A DNA stretch of 64,000 nucleotides. Origin: Symmachiella macrocystis. GTDB taxonomy: Bacteria > Planctomycetota > Planctomycetia > Planctomycetales > Planctomycetaceae. The notes beneath the pieces are model-generated. The model searched no databases, was not told the DNA's origin, and saw nothing but the letters and a program-made list of their open reading frames with translations. Position numbers and translations under genes: made by a program. Within the stretch, counting starts at the first letter, position 1; the number at the start of each line of letters is the position of its first letter. Below, piece by piece: positions 36,537 through 44,811 of this stretch. The DNA lies in NCBI RefSeq assembly GCF_007860075.1, contig NZ_SJPP01000001.1, positions 3,693,490 to 3,757,489 on the forward strand, given 5' to 3'.

Positions 36537-38069
36537 TCATGGGTTCAACTTGACTTGCCCAATCGCAGTGACCTTCGCTTCTGGGCTTCCATCGCGACGG
36601 GACAATCGCACCGCTAATTGAGAACCGGTTGAATCTCCGTATAACCAAAATTCATCCACTTGTCCCTGACTGGCGATTCGCAAGATTTTAGCTGGCTCGC
36701 TGGCCATTGCCTTGCGTAGTTGCGTAGCAGTCATTTTGAGAACCGGACGTCCTTCTCGCATGGCCCGCTCGATGTCGGATTCGTCCTGATCATCCCTGCC
36801 TCGCGGGGCACGCCACTTTCCGTTATGCCGTTGATAGCCCAAACGGCCCAGTTTGGCTTCGATTCGTTCGTTTCCGGGATTGCGCTCAGCAGCAGTCAGT
36901 AACAAATCGCTCGCTCGCTCGGGACGATTGAGCATCGTCACATATTCTTCAGACAAATTCAGTAACCCCTCGGTATCCTGTTCGTCCAGTCGATTCCGGC
37001 GATGTTCCAACCACGCTTCGACGACTTCTCGCCCTTTATCCGGTTGTTGTTCATCGTCGTAATGCTTCTGCAGGTCCAGAATGTCTGCACGCGACAGTGT
37101 GGCCACCTGTTCCGTACGTGCTTTCAGCGATTGATCGCGGTACTCCTGGGCCAAGTCACGAAACTCTGGGATCTCGCGATCGATCAGATCGGCAATTTGA
37201 AAACCGTTCTCGAAATTCTTGTCCAGTTGGTCCTGCAAACGGGCCAAAATCAAATCGGACATCAAGATACGATGCAGCAGCGTGCGCTGGGTTGCTGAGG
37301 CTCCTTCGTAGGTCGTTCGCGGATCGGCTTTGTACTGTTTTCGTAATTTCGGTTGTGGCTGGCGTAAGGGGATTTCACTGCCGGGCAATTCGGTGGCTGC
37401 CTCTGAGATTGCGACTCCCAAATCGGCCACCGAATTCGCTTGATCCCGCATCAAGACAAATGCTTCAAACAACAAATTCTCTCGCAGCGCTGTCGAGAGA
37501 CCATACGACTCAGCTTTGGCAGCCAGTTTCTTCAGACGAACCGCATCCTTGCCGCGTGCAGCGGCCCGCTCTATCGTAATCCCCTGTGCATAGGCCTCGC
37601 GTCCCAGTATGGACATCTTGTCATCCTGATAAAACGTCCCCTGCCCGGTCGCCCAATCGCCCAGTTCGTACCAGCCTTCTAGCGATTTTTCTTTGAGGCT
37701 GCGCTTCCGCAATTGGAATTCTTCCTCGTCGCTTGGCAGGGTTTTCACCGCACTGATATAGACCACATAGTGATTCCTCTCCCGCACGACACGACCGTCG
37801 ATCTGTACTTTCGCCACATCACGGGACAGTTTTTCCATCAGCCGTTTCGACTTAAATCGCACTTCACAGTGCAACAGACCGATTTCCCGGGTGCTGGCCA
37901 ATGACTTGCGGCCGATCACGCGTACGTCGAGTCCCACGAACTTCTCGAAGACTTTGTTGAATTGCTGTACCGTGAATGATCGTAGCGGCGCCGCTGTTGC
38001 GATGTTCGCTGTCCCAATCAGCAGACAACAACAGATGGCAGCGCTTGTTATGACTTGGCGGACGTTCAT
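36537..38069 (-). CDS. Exported protein of unknown function (510 aa)
   Basis: A signal peptide (SAAICCCLLIGTANIATA) is followed by a region with VGLDVRVIGRKSLA and LLHCEVRFKSKRLMEK, then a long helical middle rich in charged residues (AAARGKDAVRLKKLAAKAES, SLKARTEQVATLSRADILDLQKHYDDE). The tail (WLYGDSTGSQLAVRLSRRDG) looks beta-rich. No catalytic motif is recognised. The start ATG overlaps the stop of the preceding gene by four bases (ATGA), so translation is probably coupled. It is the middle gene of a three-gene operon. Confidence 0.7.
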   Translation of the reverse strand: MNVRQVITSAAICCCLLIGTANIATAAPLRSFTVQQFNKVFEKFVGLDVRVIGRKSLASTREIGLLHCEVRFKSKRLMEKLSRDVAKVQIDGRVVRERNHYVVYISAVKTLPSDEEEFQLRKRSLKEKSLEGWYELGDWATGQGTFYQDDKMSILGREAYAQGITIERAAARGKDAVRLKKLAAKAESYGLSTALRENLLFEAFVLMRDQANSVADLGVAISEAATELPGSEIPLRQPQPKLRKQYKADPRTTYEGASATQRTLLHRILMSDLILARLQDQLDKNFENGFQIADLIDREIPEFRDLAQEYRDQSLKARTEQVATLSRADILDLQKHYDDEQQPDKGREVVEAWLEHRRNRLDEQDTEGLLNLSEEYVTMLNRPERASDLLLTAAERNPGNERIEAKLGRLGYQRHNGKWRAPRGRDDQDESDIERAMREGRPVLKMTATQLRKAMASEPAKILRIASQGQVDEFWLYGDSTGSQLAVRLSRRDGSPEAKVTAIGQVKLNP

Positions 38070-39280
38070 TTCGCCACTCCCAGCATATCGGCTTGTTGTC
38101 GCAAGGTCTTGGTCGACTCTTCATCCAATGCAAAGCCGAGCAGTTCATAAGTCCGCGGATCAGTCCAGAATAGTAAAGAGTCGTCGGCCAAGCGGATTTC
38201 CCAAGTTTTGTGTTTCGTGCCGCTCGACTGACAGGATATCACGCGGCCGGCAAATATCACATGCTGCTCCCCTTCCCCGGTGATCCGTTCCGCAAACGAT
38301 TCGCCGTCGACAACAAAAAACGCCGAGTTGTCTTCCAATAACAGCGGCACTGGAATGCGGACCTTTGCTATAGAATCGTCGTGTCTGACCGTCGTATCGA
38401 CCACCAGCCATTTGTCACGGTAGGTCAGGTCAAACTGGTTCTCCCAGGAGGTGATCGCCGTTTCGCTACTGGCATCGACCGCCGATGCGACCATGTCGAG
38501 CACTGAGGTCGGCAGTAATTCCACAGCCGCGCGGACTTCTAAAAACAATTGATGCAACTGCTGCGATTGAGGATCGCCGCTTCCAAGTATCTGTAACGCC
38601 TTGTCGACTTTTATAAACTCTTGGTATGCCGTCGCCAAATCGCCCGCATCCAGTGCCTGTTGCCCCAGTTTGCCCGCCTGCGTGCGCACGACCTCGGCAT
38701 TCGCAACACTGCGTGAATGCAAGACGGAATAACCGGTCAACAGCAACACCACTAAGATCCCCGCGGCGATGGCGCGAAACGGGGTGATGATTTTGAATCG
38801 CCGCTGACGCAAGTCGCGAATACCATGCACATGGTCGACTTCCACCGCTTGGGGCCGATCGGCTCTCTCCGGCGACTGTCTTTTCTCCGGATCCGACGGA
38901 TCCTCATTCTTCCGCCGTTTTCGTTTCCCTGTTTTGGATGGTTTCCCGCCTAACTTTTCGGGAGCAATCGTAATCGCATCCGCAGGACCGGGGGGCAGGT
39001 CGTCGCTCGATGCGGACGGCTCCTCGACAATCTCCACCTCATCCTCGGTTTCGTCGGTCTCCTCGATCACACCGCGAGAACGAATCTCAGGCGGCGGATA
39101 GACGCTTTCGGGGAGCACGAACATCTCATGGTTGCAGTCTCCGCAGCGGATACGTTGCTCACGCTCCTGGCGGACGCCATTGATAATCCCTCCGCAAACG
39201 CAGACCAACCGGAACGGCTCGGGCGGCAACGGTTCGGGCGTTTTGAAGGCGGCTTTGGCCTTGGTGAGCCATTTAGGCAT
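38066..39280 (-). CDS. Membrane-anchored protein with N-terminal zinc-ribbon-like Cys pairs
   Basis: The 404-residue product has CVCG and CGDC pairs near residues 28-47, then an acidic, Pro-rich and strongly basic stretch (KTGKRKRRKNEDPSDPEKR). One hydrophobic segment follows (FRAIAAGILVVLLLTGYSVL, about 175-194), and the rest should be periplasmic. The C-terminal part includes DSLLFWTDPRTYELLGFAL. The arrangement suggests a cytoplasmic zinc ribbon linked through the membrane to an outer domain. No family name is recognised. It is first in the operon and overlaps the next gene by four bases. Confidence 0.7.
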   Translation of the reverse strand: MPKWLTKAKAAFKTPEPLPPEPFRLVCVCGGIINGVRQEREQRIRCGDCNHEMFVLPESVYPPPEIRSRGVIEETDETEDEVEIVEEPSASSDDLPPGPADAITIAPEKLGGKPSKTGKRKRRKNEDPSDPEKRQSPERADRPQAVEVDHVHGIRDLRQRRFKIITPFRAIAAGILVVLLLTGYSVLHSRSVANAEVVRTQAGKLGQQALDAGDLATAYQEFIKVDKALQILGSGDPQSQQLHQLFLEVRAAVELLPTSVLDMVASAVDASSETAITSWENQFDLTYRDKWLVVDTTVRHDDSIAKVRIPVPLLLEDNSAFFVVDGESFAERITGEGEQHVIFAGRVISCQSSGTKHKTWEIRLADDSLLFWTDPRTYELLGFALDEESTKTLRQQADMLGVAK

Positions 39281-39902
39281 GTGGTTGCTCGAGTCGCATC
39301 GAGATGAACAGAAATATCCGCCAGGGCGGTGGAAAGTCAGTAGCTGGACGGGAAATTCGCTAGAACCAGTTTCAAAACCCAGTTGGGCTTTTTCTCGTTA
39401 CTTGCAAATCAGAGTCAACGAGAGGCGTCAGAGGGTTTGGGAACGACTTGTAGTGGACGGGTAGTATTTCATTATCGGGCGGAAACGGTGACCGGTCAAT
39501 CCCGCGGGGAGACCGGTGACATCACATCCACCGCAAATTTCCTTGCTCACGAGGCGGGGATCTGGAAAAACGGGTAAACGGTATTCATCGATTTCGACGG
39601 TTCACAACGTAAGGGGGGATAAGAGGCTGCAAACATGGCCCCGAAACGCAACCGCCGTTTCCATCGCAATCGCGTCGACTGTAACGGTTACGCGGGAAAA
39701 CTACGGGCGGATTTTGGTTCGTTTGGCTGCCGAGGGTGATTTCCCTGTTGTCGGCGAGTCGTTTTGGGAAACTGGTGGGTGTAGGCCCGTCTAATGCGGG
39801 GGAAACCCTCACCCCGCACCTCTCTCGGAAGGAGAGGGAGTAAAAAAGTGTGAACACTCGCCCCCTCTCTGAGAGGGTGAGAAAAATGGTGCGAGATATT
39901 CT
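39281..39902. other. 622-base intergenic region with hairpin repeats
   Basis: This lies between divergent genes (the minus-strand zinc-ribbon operon and the plus-strand WecA-like gene). Its last 100 bases hold CCCTCACCCCGC...GGAGAGGGA at 39806-39840, an inverted copy of the family at 33014 and 48748, and CCCTCTCTGAGAGGGTGAG at 39862-39881. The minus frame at 39585-40028 is produced by these repeats. The remainder shows nothing clear. Confidence 0.5.
39806..39881. repeat. CCCTCACC / GAGAGGG palindromic repeat, inverted copy with a second small palindrome
   Basis: The complement of the CCCTCTCCCTCT...GTGAGGG family sits at 39806-39840, followed by a small CCCTCTCTGAGAGGG palindrome at 39862-39877. 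It lies just before the WecA-like gene. Confidence 0.6.
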
Positions 39903-41000
39903 ATGGTTTTGTTGATTATTGCCTGTGCAGCTTCGGGGTTTATCATTTCCGCGGTTGTTACGGCTGTGGTGCGGGCGATGGCGCCGAAGTGGGGATTGGT
40001 CGATCAACCCGCGGCGCGCAAGGTCCATGAAACGCCGACCGCTCTGGGCGGAGGAATTGGGATTTGGCTGGGGACGGTTTTGCCGTTGGCCGGTGCACAG
40101 CTGTTTTTGTCGTCGTCAACCGTCGCGCAGTTACTTCCCGAAGAATTGGCTGCGCATGTCGCCGGGATCGGCGCGCGGAGTGGCCAATTGTGGGCCATCA
40201 TCGCCTGGGGCACCTTGTTGGCCGTGATGGGGTTGATTGACGACCTCAAAAACCTCCCCTGGGCGCCGCGACTGGCCGTACAACTTATCGCCGCCATCGG
40301 TTTGGTCTCGATGGGTGTCCGCGCCACGCTGTTCGCCGATGCGGCTTGGATCGGCGCCATCGTGACCGTGCTGTGGATTTTGGTGCTGACCAATTCCTTC
40401 AACTTTTTGGACAACATGGACGGACTGACCTCCGGCATCGGTTTGATTACGTCGGTGATTTTTGCGTTGATCATGCTCACCAGCACCTCCGAACCGCGCT
40501 GGTTCGTTGCCGCATTTTTGCTGATTTTGGCGGGGTCGCTCGGCGGGTTTTTGTGCCACAACTTTCCGCCAGCGCGAATTTTTATGGGAGATGCCGGGAG
40601 CTATTTCGTCGGCCTGTCGATCGCCAGTATGACTGTCGTCGGTACGTTTTATGAATACGAAAAAACGCCGCCCTACGTGATGTTGGCGCCGCTGTGCGTG
40701 TTGGCCATTCCGCTGTACGACTTTTGCTCGGTGATGATCATCCGACTTTCCGAGGGACGCAGTCCGTTTCATGCGGACAAATGTCATTTCTCGCATCGCC
40801 TTGTCGAATTAGGCCTCAGCCGCCGCGATGCCGTGCTCACAATTCATCTGGCGACATTGACGACGGGACTAGGGGGGCTGCTACTCTATCAGGTCTCCAA
40901 TTGGGCGGGGGCATTGATTGTGGTGGCGTTGATCCTCTGTGTCTTGGCTGTGATCGCAATCCTCGAAACAGCCGCTCGCCGCCATCAGAAAAAACTATAA
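39903..41000 (+). CDS. MraY/WecA-type undecaprenyl-phosphate glycosyl-1-phosphate transferase
   Basis: The 365-residue polytopic protein shows the four family motifs in order: PAARKVHETPTALGGGIG near the N-terminus, MGLIDDLKNLPW, NSFNFLDNMDGL with the catalytic-type Asp pair, ARIFMGDAGSYFVGLS, and SPFHADKCHFSHRLVELG. Family enzymes transfer a sugar-1-phosphate to undecaprenyl phosphate and start polysaccharide or teichoic-acid synthesis. The HxxH of the last motif favours the WecA/TagO side over MraY. ATG follows GAGATATTCT. It is 63 bases before the O-antigen-ligase-like gene, so the two may start and finish an exopolysaccharide. Confidence 0.9.
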   Translation: MVLLIIACAASGFIISAVVTAVVRAMAPKWGLVDQPAARKVHETPTALGGGIGIWLGTVLPLAGAQLFLSSSTVAQLLPEELAAHVAGIGARSGQLWAIIAWGTLLAVMGLIDDLKNLPWAPRLAVQLIAAIGLVSMGVRATLFADAAWIGAIVTVLWILVLTNSFNFLDNMDGLTSGIGLITSVIFALIMLTSTSEPRWFVAAFLLILAGSLGGFLCHNFPPARIFMGDAGSYFVGLSIASMTVVGTFYEYEKTPPYVMLAPLCVLAIPLYDFCSVMIIRLSEGRSPFHADKCHFSHRLVELGLSRRDAVLTIHLATLTTGLGGLLLYQVSNWAGALIVVALILCVLAVIAILETAARRHQKKL

Positions 41001-41063
41001 GACGCGCTTTACCAATGACTGGCCCGTGCGGCCGGTCTGGTGGACAATCGCGGTAAGAACTTT

Positions 41064-43415
41064 ATGAGCAAATCTGGGCGCAGCGCCCCTCCACAAACCG
41101 AATCGCCGCCCGGCGATGCGCCGACCATCATCGAGACGCTGCTCATTGCGGCCGTCGCGATGTTGCTGGTGTGGCGGCTGTTGTCCCCCACCGAAGGCGC
41201 AACACTCGGTTTCGGATTATGGATGGCACAATTCAGTTTTGCTGCGTTAGCGATGTGGTCGGTGGGGTATTGGCGAGGAAAGGTTCGCGGCTTTCAGTTT
41301 CACAAAGTCGATATCGCTGTCGCACTGTTCGTCGCCGGGCATCTGATTTCCGGATTTCTGGCGCTCACCGGCGACGCCGATCAACGCGCGACGATCAACA
41401 TGCTGGCCGAATGGGCCGGTTTGGGCGCGACTTATTTCTTGATGCGGCAGACGTTCACGACTTGGGAATTCCGCCGACAAATCGTGGTCATCATGCTGGC
41501 CAGTTCAGCAGCGCTGGCTAGCTATGGCTTGTGGCAACATTATGTTTGGTATCCACAAACAGCGGCCCAATACAACGAGATCCGCGGCAAGCTCGACGAA
41601 TTGTCGAAACAGCCCACCACCGGAGGCAACGTGGCCGCTTCCTCGCGGTTGAAGCGACAGTTGATCGAAATGGGTGTCCCGACCAGTTCGTTGGAAGGCT
41701 CAGGACGCATGGGCTACGAAGCTCGCTTGTTATCGAGCACAGAGCCGTTGGGGCGTTTCGCCTTGGCCAACACCTTCGCCGGCCTGTTGGCCGTCTGGCT
41801 AATTGTTTTAGCGGCTGTGTTAGCACAGCGATTTGCGAACTCCACCTCACAGCCCGTGCCTGTGGCCTCTTGGATGTGTGGCATCGGACTGGCGCTGTTG
41901 ATCGCCGCGTGTCTACTGCTCACGAAAAGTCGCACGGCCTATGTCGGCACGATGGTTGGAGGAGCGGCAATCATTCTATCGATGATCACCGCGCGGACGG
42001 CACTTCCACGACATACGTGGCGAATCGTGATTGCGGCGGTGCTAGTGATTGCCGGGTTGGTCGCGGCGATGGTCATGAGCGGGGGTTTGGATCGCTGGGT
42101 CGTAGCTGAAACGCGCAAATCCTTGGGCTATCGTCTGGAATACTGGCAAGGAACCTGGGACGTGATCCGCACGCATCCGCTCACTGGGATTGGTCCGGGG
42201 AATTTCCGGAACCATTATCTGCAATACAAACGCCCTGAATCGAGCGAGGAAATCTCTGATCCTCACAATGCACTGTTGGACGTATGGGTCAACGGCGGCT
42301 TGATTTCCGTTGTCGGTCTCACAGCAATGACGGTCCTGTGCATCGTCGCGATCCGGCAATCCAGCGGCCTGGTCCCCGGCCAACTCTCGGATCCGTCACT
42401 TGAACCTGCTAAACAGAAACGAAACTCCCGATCGCAACGCCCCGCTGGTCAGATCATGATTCCCGTTCCCCAGGCGAGTACCTGTGGGGCATTTCTTGCA
42501 TTTTGTGTGGTTGGTGTGACAGAGTTTTCAGCGGTGACCTGGAGTATTCTGGCCGTTTGGTGTGTGGCAATTCCGCTGGCCGGCAGAGCAATCGGGCCAA
42601 ATTCTCCGCGGCCAGCCGTTTTTCTCATCGCCGCCGCTACGCTGATGGTCCATCTTTCCGGAGCAGGCGGAATCGCCATGCCGGCGCTCTGCCAGATGCT
42701 GTTGCTGTGCGTGGTCATGATCCTGCCGCCTGCAGAACTCTCCCCGTCGGCCCGCTCTCTTCCACGTGCGGCTGGGATGGTCGCTTTGCTGTTGTCACTG
42801 GGAATTAGCCTCGCCTGTTGGCAATTTGCCACGGCACCGGTTTCGCGGGCGAGTCAGCTCCTTGCTGAAGGGGACTATCAATTGTGGGAGCGAGGCAATC
42901 CGGTCCGGGCACGGCAGGCGTATCTGGCGGCAACTGTGGCCGATCCGTATGCGGGCGAATCATGGCGAAAATTGGCCGAATTGGAGTTTGGGGGGGGCTT
43001 GGTAAAAACCGAGGATACTCGGAAAACGGTGCAAAAAGCTACGGAAATGTTACGGAAATCGCTGGAGAAAAACCCACGATCTTGGAACAATTTTCGTATT
43101 TTGGGAGAGTATTACCTTCAAGCAAACCTGCGGCTGCAGTCGCCCGAGTTGGCTGGCGAGGCTGTGGTGGCGTTTACGCGCGCAGCTGAGTTGTATCCCA
43201 ACTCGGCCGAAATCCGAGGACGATTGGCCGAGGCCTTGTCCCGGGACGGGCGTGTGGCGGACGCACAGCAAGAAGCCCAATTCGCACTGCAATTGAACGA
43301 AACCACGCAACAGGCAGGGCATATTGACCGCGTATTACCCGAAAAAACGCTGGAATTGTTAAGAAAAATGGCGAATCAGGCGGACGCGCCGGTCCCCCCT
43401 ACTGAATCTGATTGA
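41064..43415 (+). CDS. O-antigen ligase/polymerase-like membrane protein with C-terminal TPRs
   Basis: ATG at 41064 (in-frame GTG at 41040) gives 783 residues. About ten hydrophobic segments cover residues 20-570, with the large loop typical of Wzy/WaaL-like proteins (LEYWQGTWDVIRTHPLTGIGPGNFRNHYLQYKRPE and the following PHNALLDVWVNGG). LTKSRTAYVGTMVGGA precedes it. The C-terminal 170 residues are helical repeats (WRKLAELEF, LRKSLEKNPRSWNNFRILGEYYL, AAELYPNSAEIRGRLAEAL), i.e. TPR-like. Such proteins join or polymerise lipid-linked glycan units. The context with the WecA-type gene supports an envelope polysaccharide role. Confidence 0.85.
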   Translation: MSKSGRSAPPQTESPPGDAPTIIETLLIAAVAMLLVWRLLSPTEGATLGFGLWMAQFSFAALAMWSVGYWRGKVRGFQFHKVDIAVALFVAGHLISGFLALTGDADQRATINMLAEWAGLGATYFLMRQTFTTWEFRRQIVVIMLASSAALASYGLWQHYVWYPQTAAQYNEIRGKLDELSKQPTTGGNVAASSRLKRQLIEMGVPTSSLEGSGRMGYEARLLSSTEPLGRFALANTFAGLLAVWLIVLAAVLAQRFANSTSQPVPVASWMCGIGLALLIAACLLLTKSRTAYVGTMVGGAAIILSMITARTALPRHTWRIVIAAVLVIAGLVAAMVMSGGLDRWVVAETRKSLGYRLEYWQGTWDVIRTHPLTGIGPGNFRNHYLQYKRPESSEEISDPHNALLDVWVNGGLISVVGLTAMTVLCIVAIRQSSGLVPGQLSDPSLEPAKQKRNSRSQRPAGQIMIPVPQASTCGAFLAFCVVGVTEFSAVTWSILAVWCVAIPLAGRAIGPNSPRPAVFLIAAATLMVHLSGAGGIAMPALCQMLLLCVVMILPPAELSPSARSLPRAAGMVALLLSLGISLACWQFATAPVSRASQLLAEGDYQLWERGNPVRARQAYLAATVADPYAGESWRKLAELEFGGGLVKTEDTRKTVQKATEMLRKSLEKNPRSWNNFRILGEYYLQANLRLQSPELAGEAVVAFTRAAELYPNSAEIRGRLAEALSRDGRVADAQQEAQFALQLNETTQQAGHIDRVLPEKTLELLRKMANQADAPVPPTESD

Positions 43416-43439
43416 CCAGGTGGGGTATCAACTTACAAT
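43412..43439 (+). promoter_or_regulatory. Candidate sigma-70-type promoter for the DUF1573 gene
   Basis: TTGACC at 43412-43417 and TACAAT at 43434-43439 are 16 bases apart. The -35 box overlaps the stop codon of the previous gene, and the ATG follows about 64 bases on. Confidence 0.42.
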
Positions 43440-43502
43440 AAACGGGTCATTACACTTTTCTAGTGCGTATGTTCATTTCCGTTATCGCAAGAGACTGAAT
43501 TC

Positions 43503-44687
43503 ATGAAGGCAAAAGATATTGTCATCGCGATGGTACTGGGCGGGGTCGCACTTGGCGCCGCTGTAGTCGTGAGCAACGCCAGCAGTTGGATGGCCAAAAA
43601 AGACGCGGAATCGACTTCCGAAGATGTGGGCATCGATCCCTATTTGGAATCCGTCGGACCGCCTGCCAAAGCCGTGGTCGATGAAACGACGTACGATTTC
43701 GACGTCATGGAACGCGGTACTGAAGGCGAGCACGTCTTTAAAGTGTCAAACGACGGCGAAGGGGTCTTGCGCATCATCAAGGGCAAAGCCACCTGCACCT
43801 GTACAAAATTCATGCTGAAAGAGGACAAAGATCTCGAACGGGTAGAACTACAGCCGGGTGAATCGATGGACGTGACGGTTGCTTGGAAGGTGAAAGACGG
43901 CGCAGAGGAACACTTCAAGTCTGTGGCGCCTTTAAATACGAACGATCCAGACAACAAATACCTGGCCCTCACAATCGTCGGAAAAGTCGCCTATACGATG
44001 TTTGTTTACCCGGCCCGGACGTTCATCGCGCCCGATGTTGTCGGCAAAGAACCGGTCCGGATTTCGGGAATCATCGGGTCACGATTATTAGAGGACATCG
44101 AACTGGTTTCCGCCGTAACCGATTCGGAATTCGTTCAAGTCGAGTCCCAAAAACTCGAATTTAAGGAGGGCCGAGCCGAAGGCGTCAACGGCAAATGTGG
44201 GTATCGCATCGACGCGTTGATTCAACCGGACATTCCTGTCGGCAAATTTAAGGCACCGATCAAGGTCACCTTGAAAGCCCCGGACGGCACGGAATATGTG
44301 GAAGAACTATCGGTCGTCACAACACGGACCGGTCCGCTTAAAATTGTCGGAAAGAGCTTTGATGCCCGCACCATGACGCTTGATTTCAAAGGGTTCAATA
44401 TTGCCGATGGGGTTACTGCCGAATTGAGTATGTTTGTCAGTGTCCCGGATGATACCGATACTTATGACTTCAATGTCATCAAATCCACCAACGAATTTGT
44501 GCAGATGAGTATCAAACGCGATACGAACTTTGAGGGAAAATCACTTCAACGATATGTGGTGAAGTTCGAGATCCCACCCGATACCGTAACGACTCCCGAA
44601 AACAAAGGACGTGCCGAGTTCATTGTCGAAACCAGTCACCCCGAAATAAAGTCCATCCAGTTTCGTGCAAAGTACCAAGCTTATTGA
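43503..44687 (+). CDS. DUF1573 family protein
   Basis: The 394-residue product has an N-terminal hydrophobic anchor (IVIAMVLGGVALGAAVVVS). A DUF1573 Ig-like segment follows: YDFDVMERGTEGEHVFKVSNDGEG and ATCTCTKFML, then LQPGESMDVTVAWK. The CTCT cluster is the usual Cys-containing signature. The remaining 250 residues are beta-rich and hold two or three further Ig-like units. DUF1573 proteins are exported and of unknown function. ATG follows AAGAGACTGAATTC weakly, with the promoter candidate at 43412 upstream. A multiheme cytochrome lipoprotein gene follows after 124 bases. Confidence 0.85.
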   Translation: MKAKDIVIAMVLGGVALGAAVVVSNASSWMAKKDAESTSEDVGIDPYLESVGPPAKAVVDETTYDFDVMERGTEGEHVFKVSNDGEGVLRIIKGKATCTCTKFMLKEDKDLERVELQPGESMDVTVAWKVKDGAEEHFKSVAPLNTNDPDNKYLALTIVGKVAYTMFVYPARTFIAPDVVGKEPVRISGIIGSRLLEDIELVSAVTDSEFVQVESQKLEFKEGRAEGVNGKCGYRIDALIQPDIPVGKFKAPIKVTLKAPDGTEYVEELSVVTTRTGPLKIVGKSFDARTMTLDFKGFNIADGVTAELSMFVSVPDDTDTYDFNVIKSTNEFVQMSIKRDTNFEGKSLQRYVVKFEIPPDTVTTPENKGRAEFIVETSHPEIKSIQFRAKYQAY

Positions 44688-44811
44688 GCCGACAGAATTT
44701 GCCGAGAACGTGGTACGACAACAAACAGCCCTTGGATTTTTTGACTGCTTGCGATAGAAACAGTCAGGCTTGTGGTGTCCAAAGCCGTCGGAAACCAGTG
44801 GAGGGTGAGGG

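Noticed and set aside
39585-40028. Minus-strand frame of 147 codons upstream of the WecA-like gene
   Set aside because: It arises from the CCCTCACC-type repeat (it contains LSFRERCGVRV), and there is no ribosome site.
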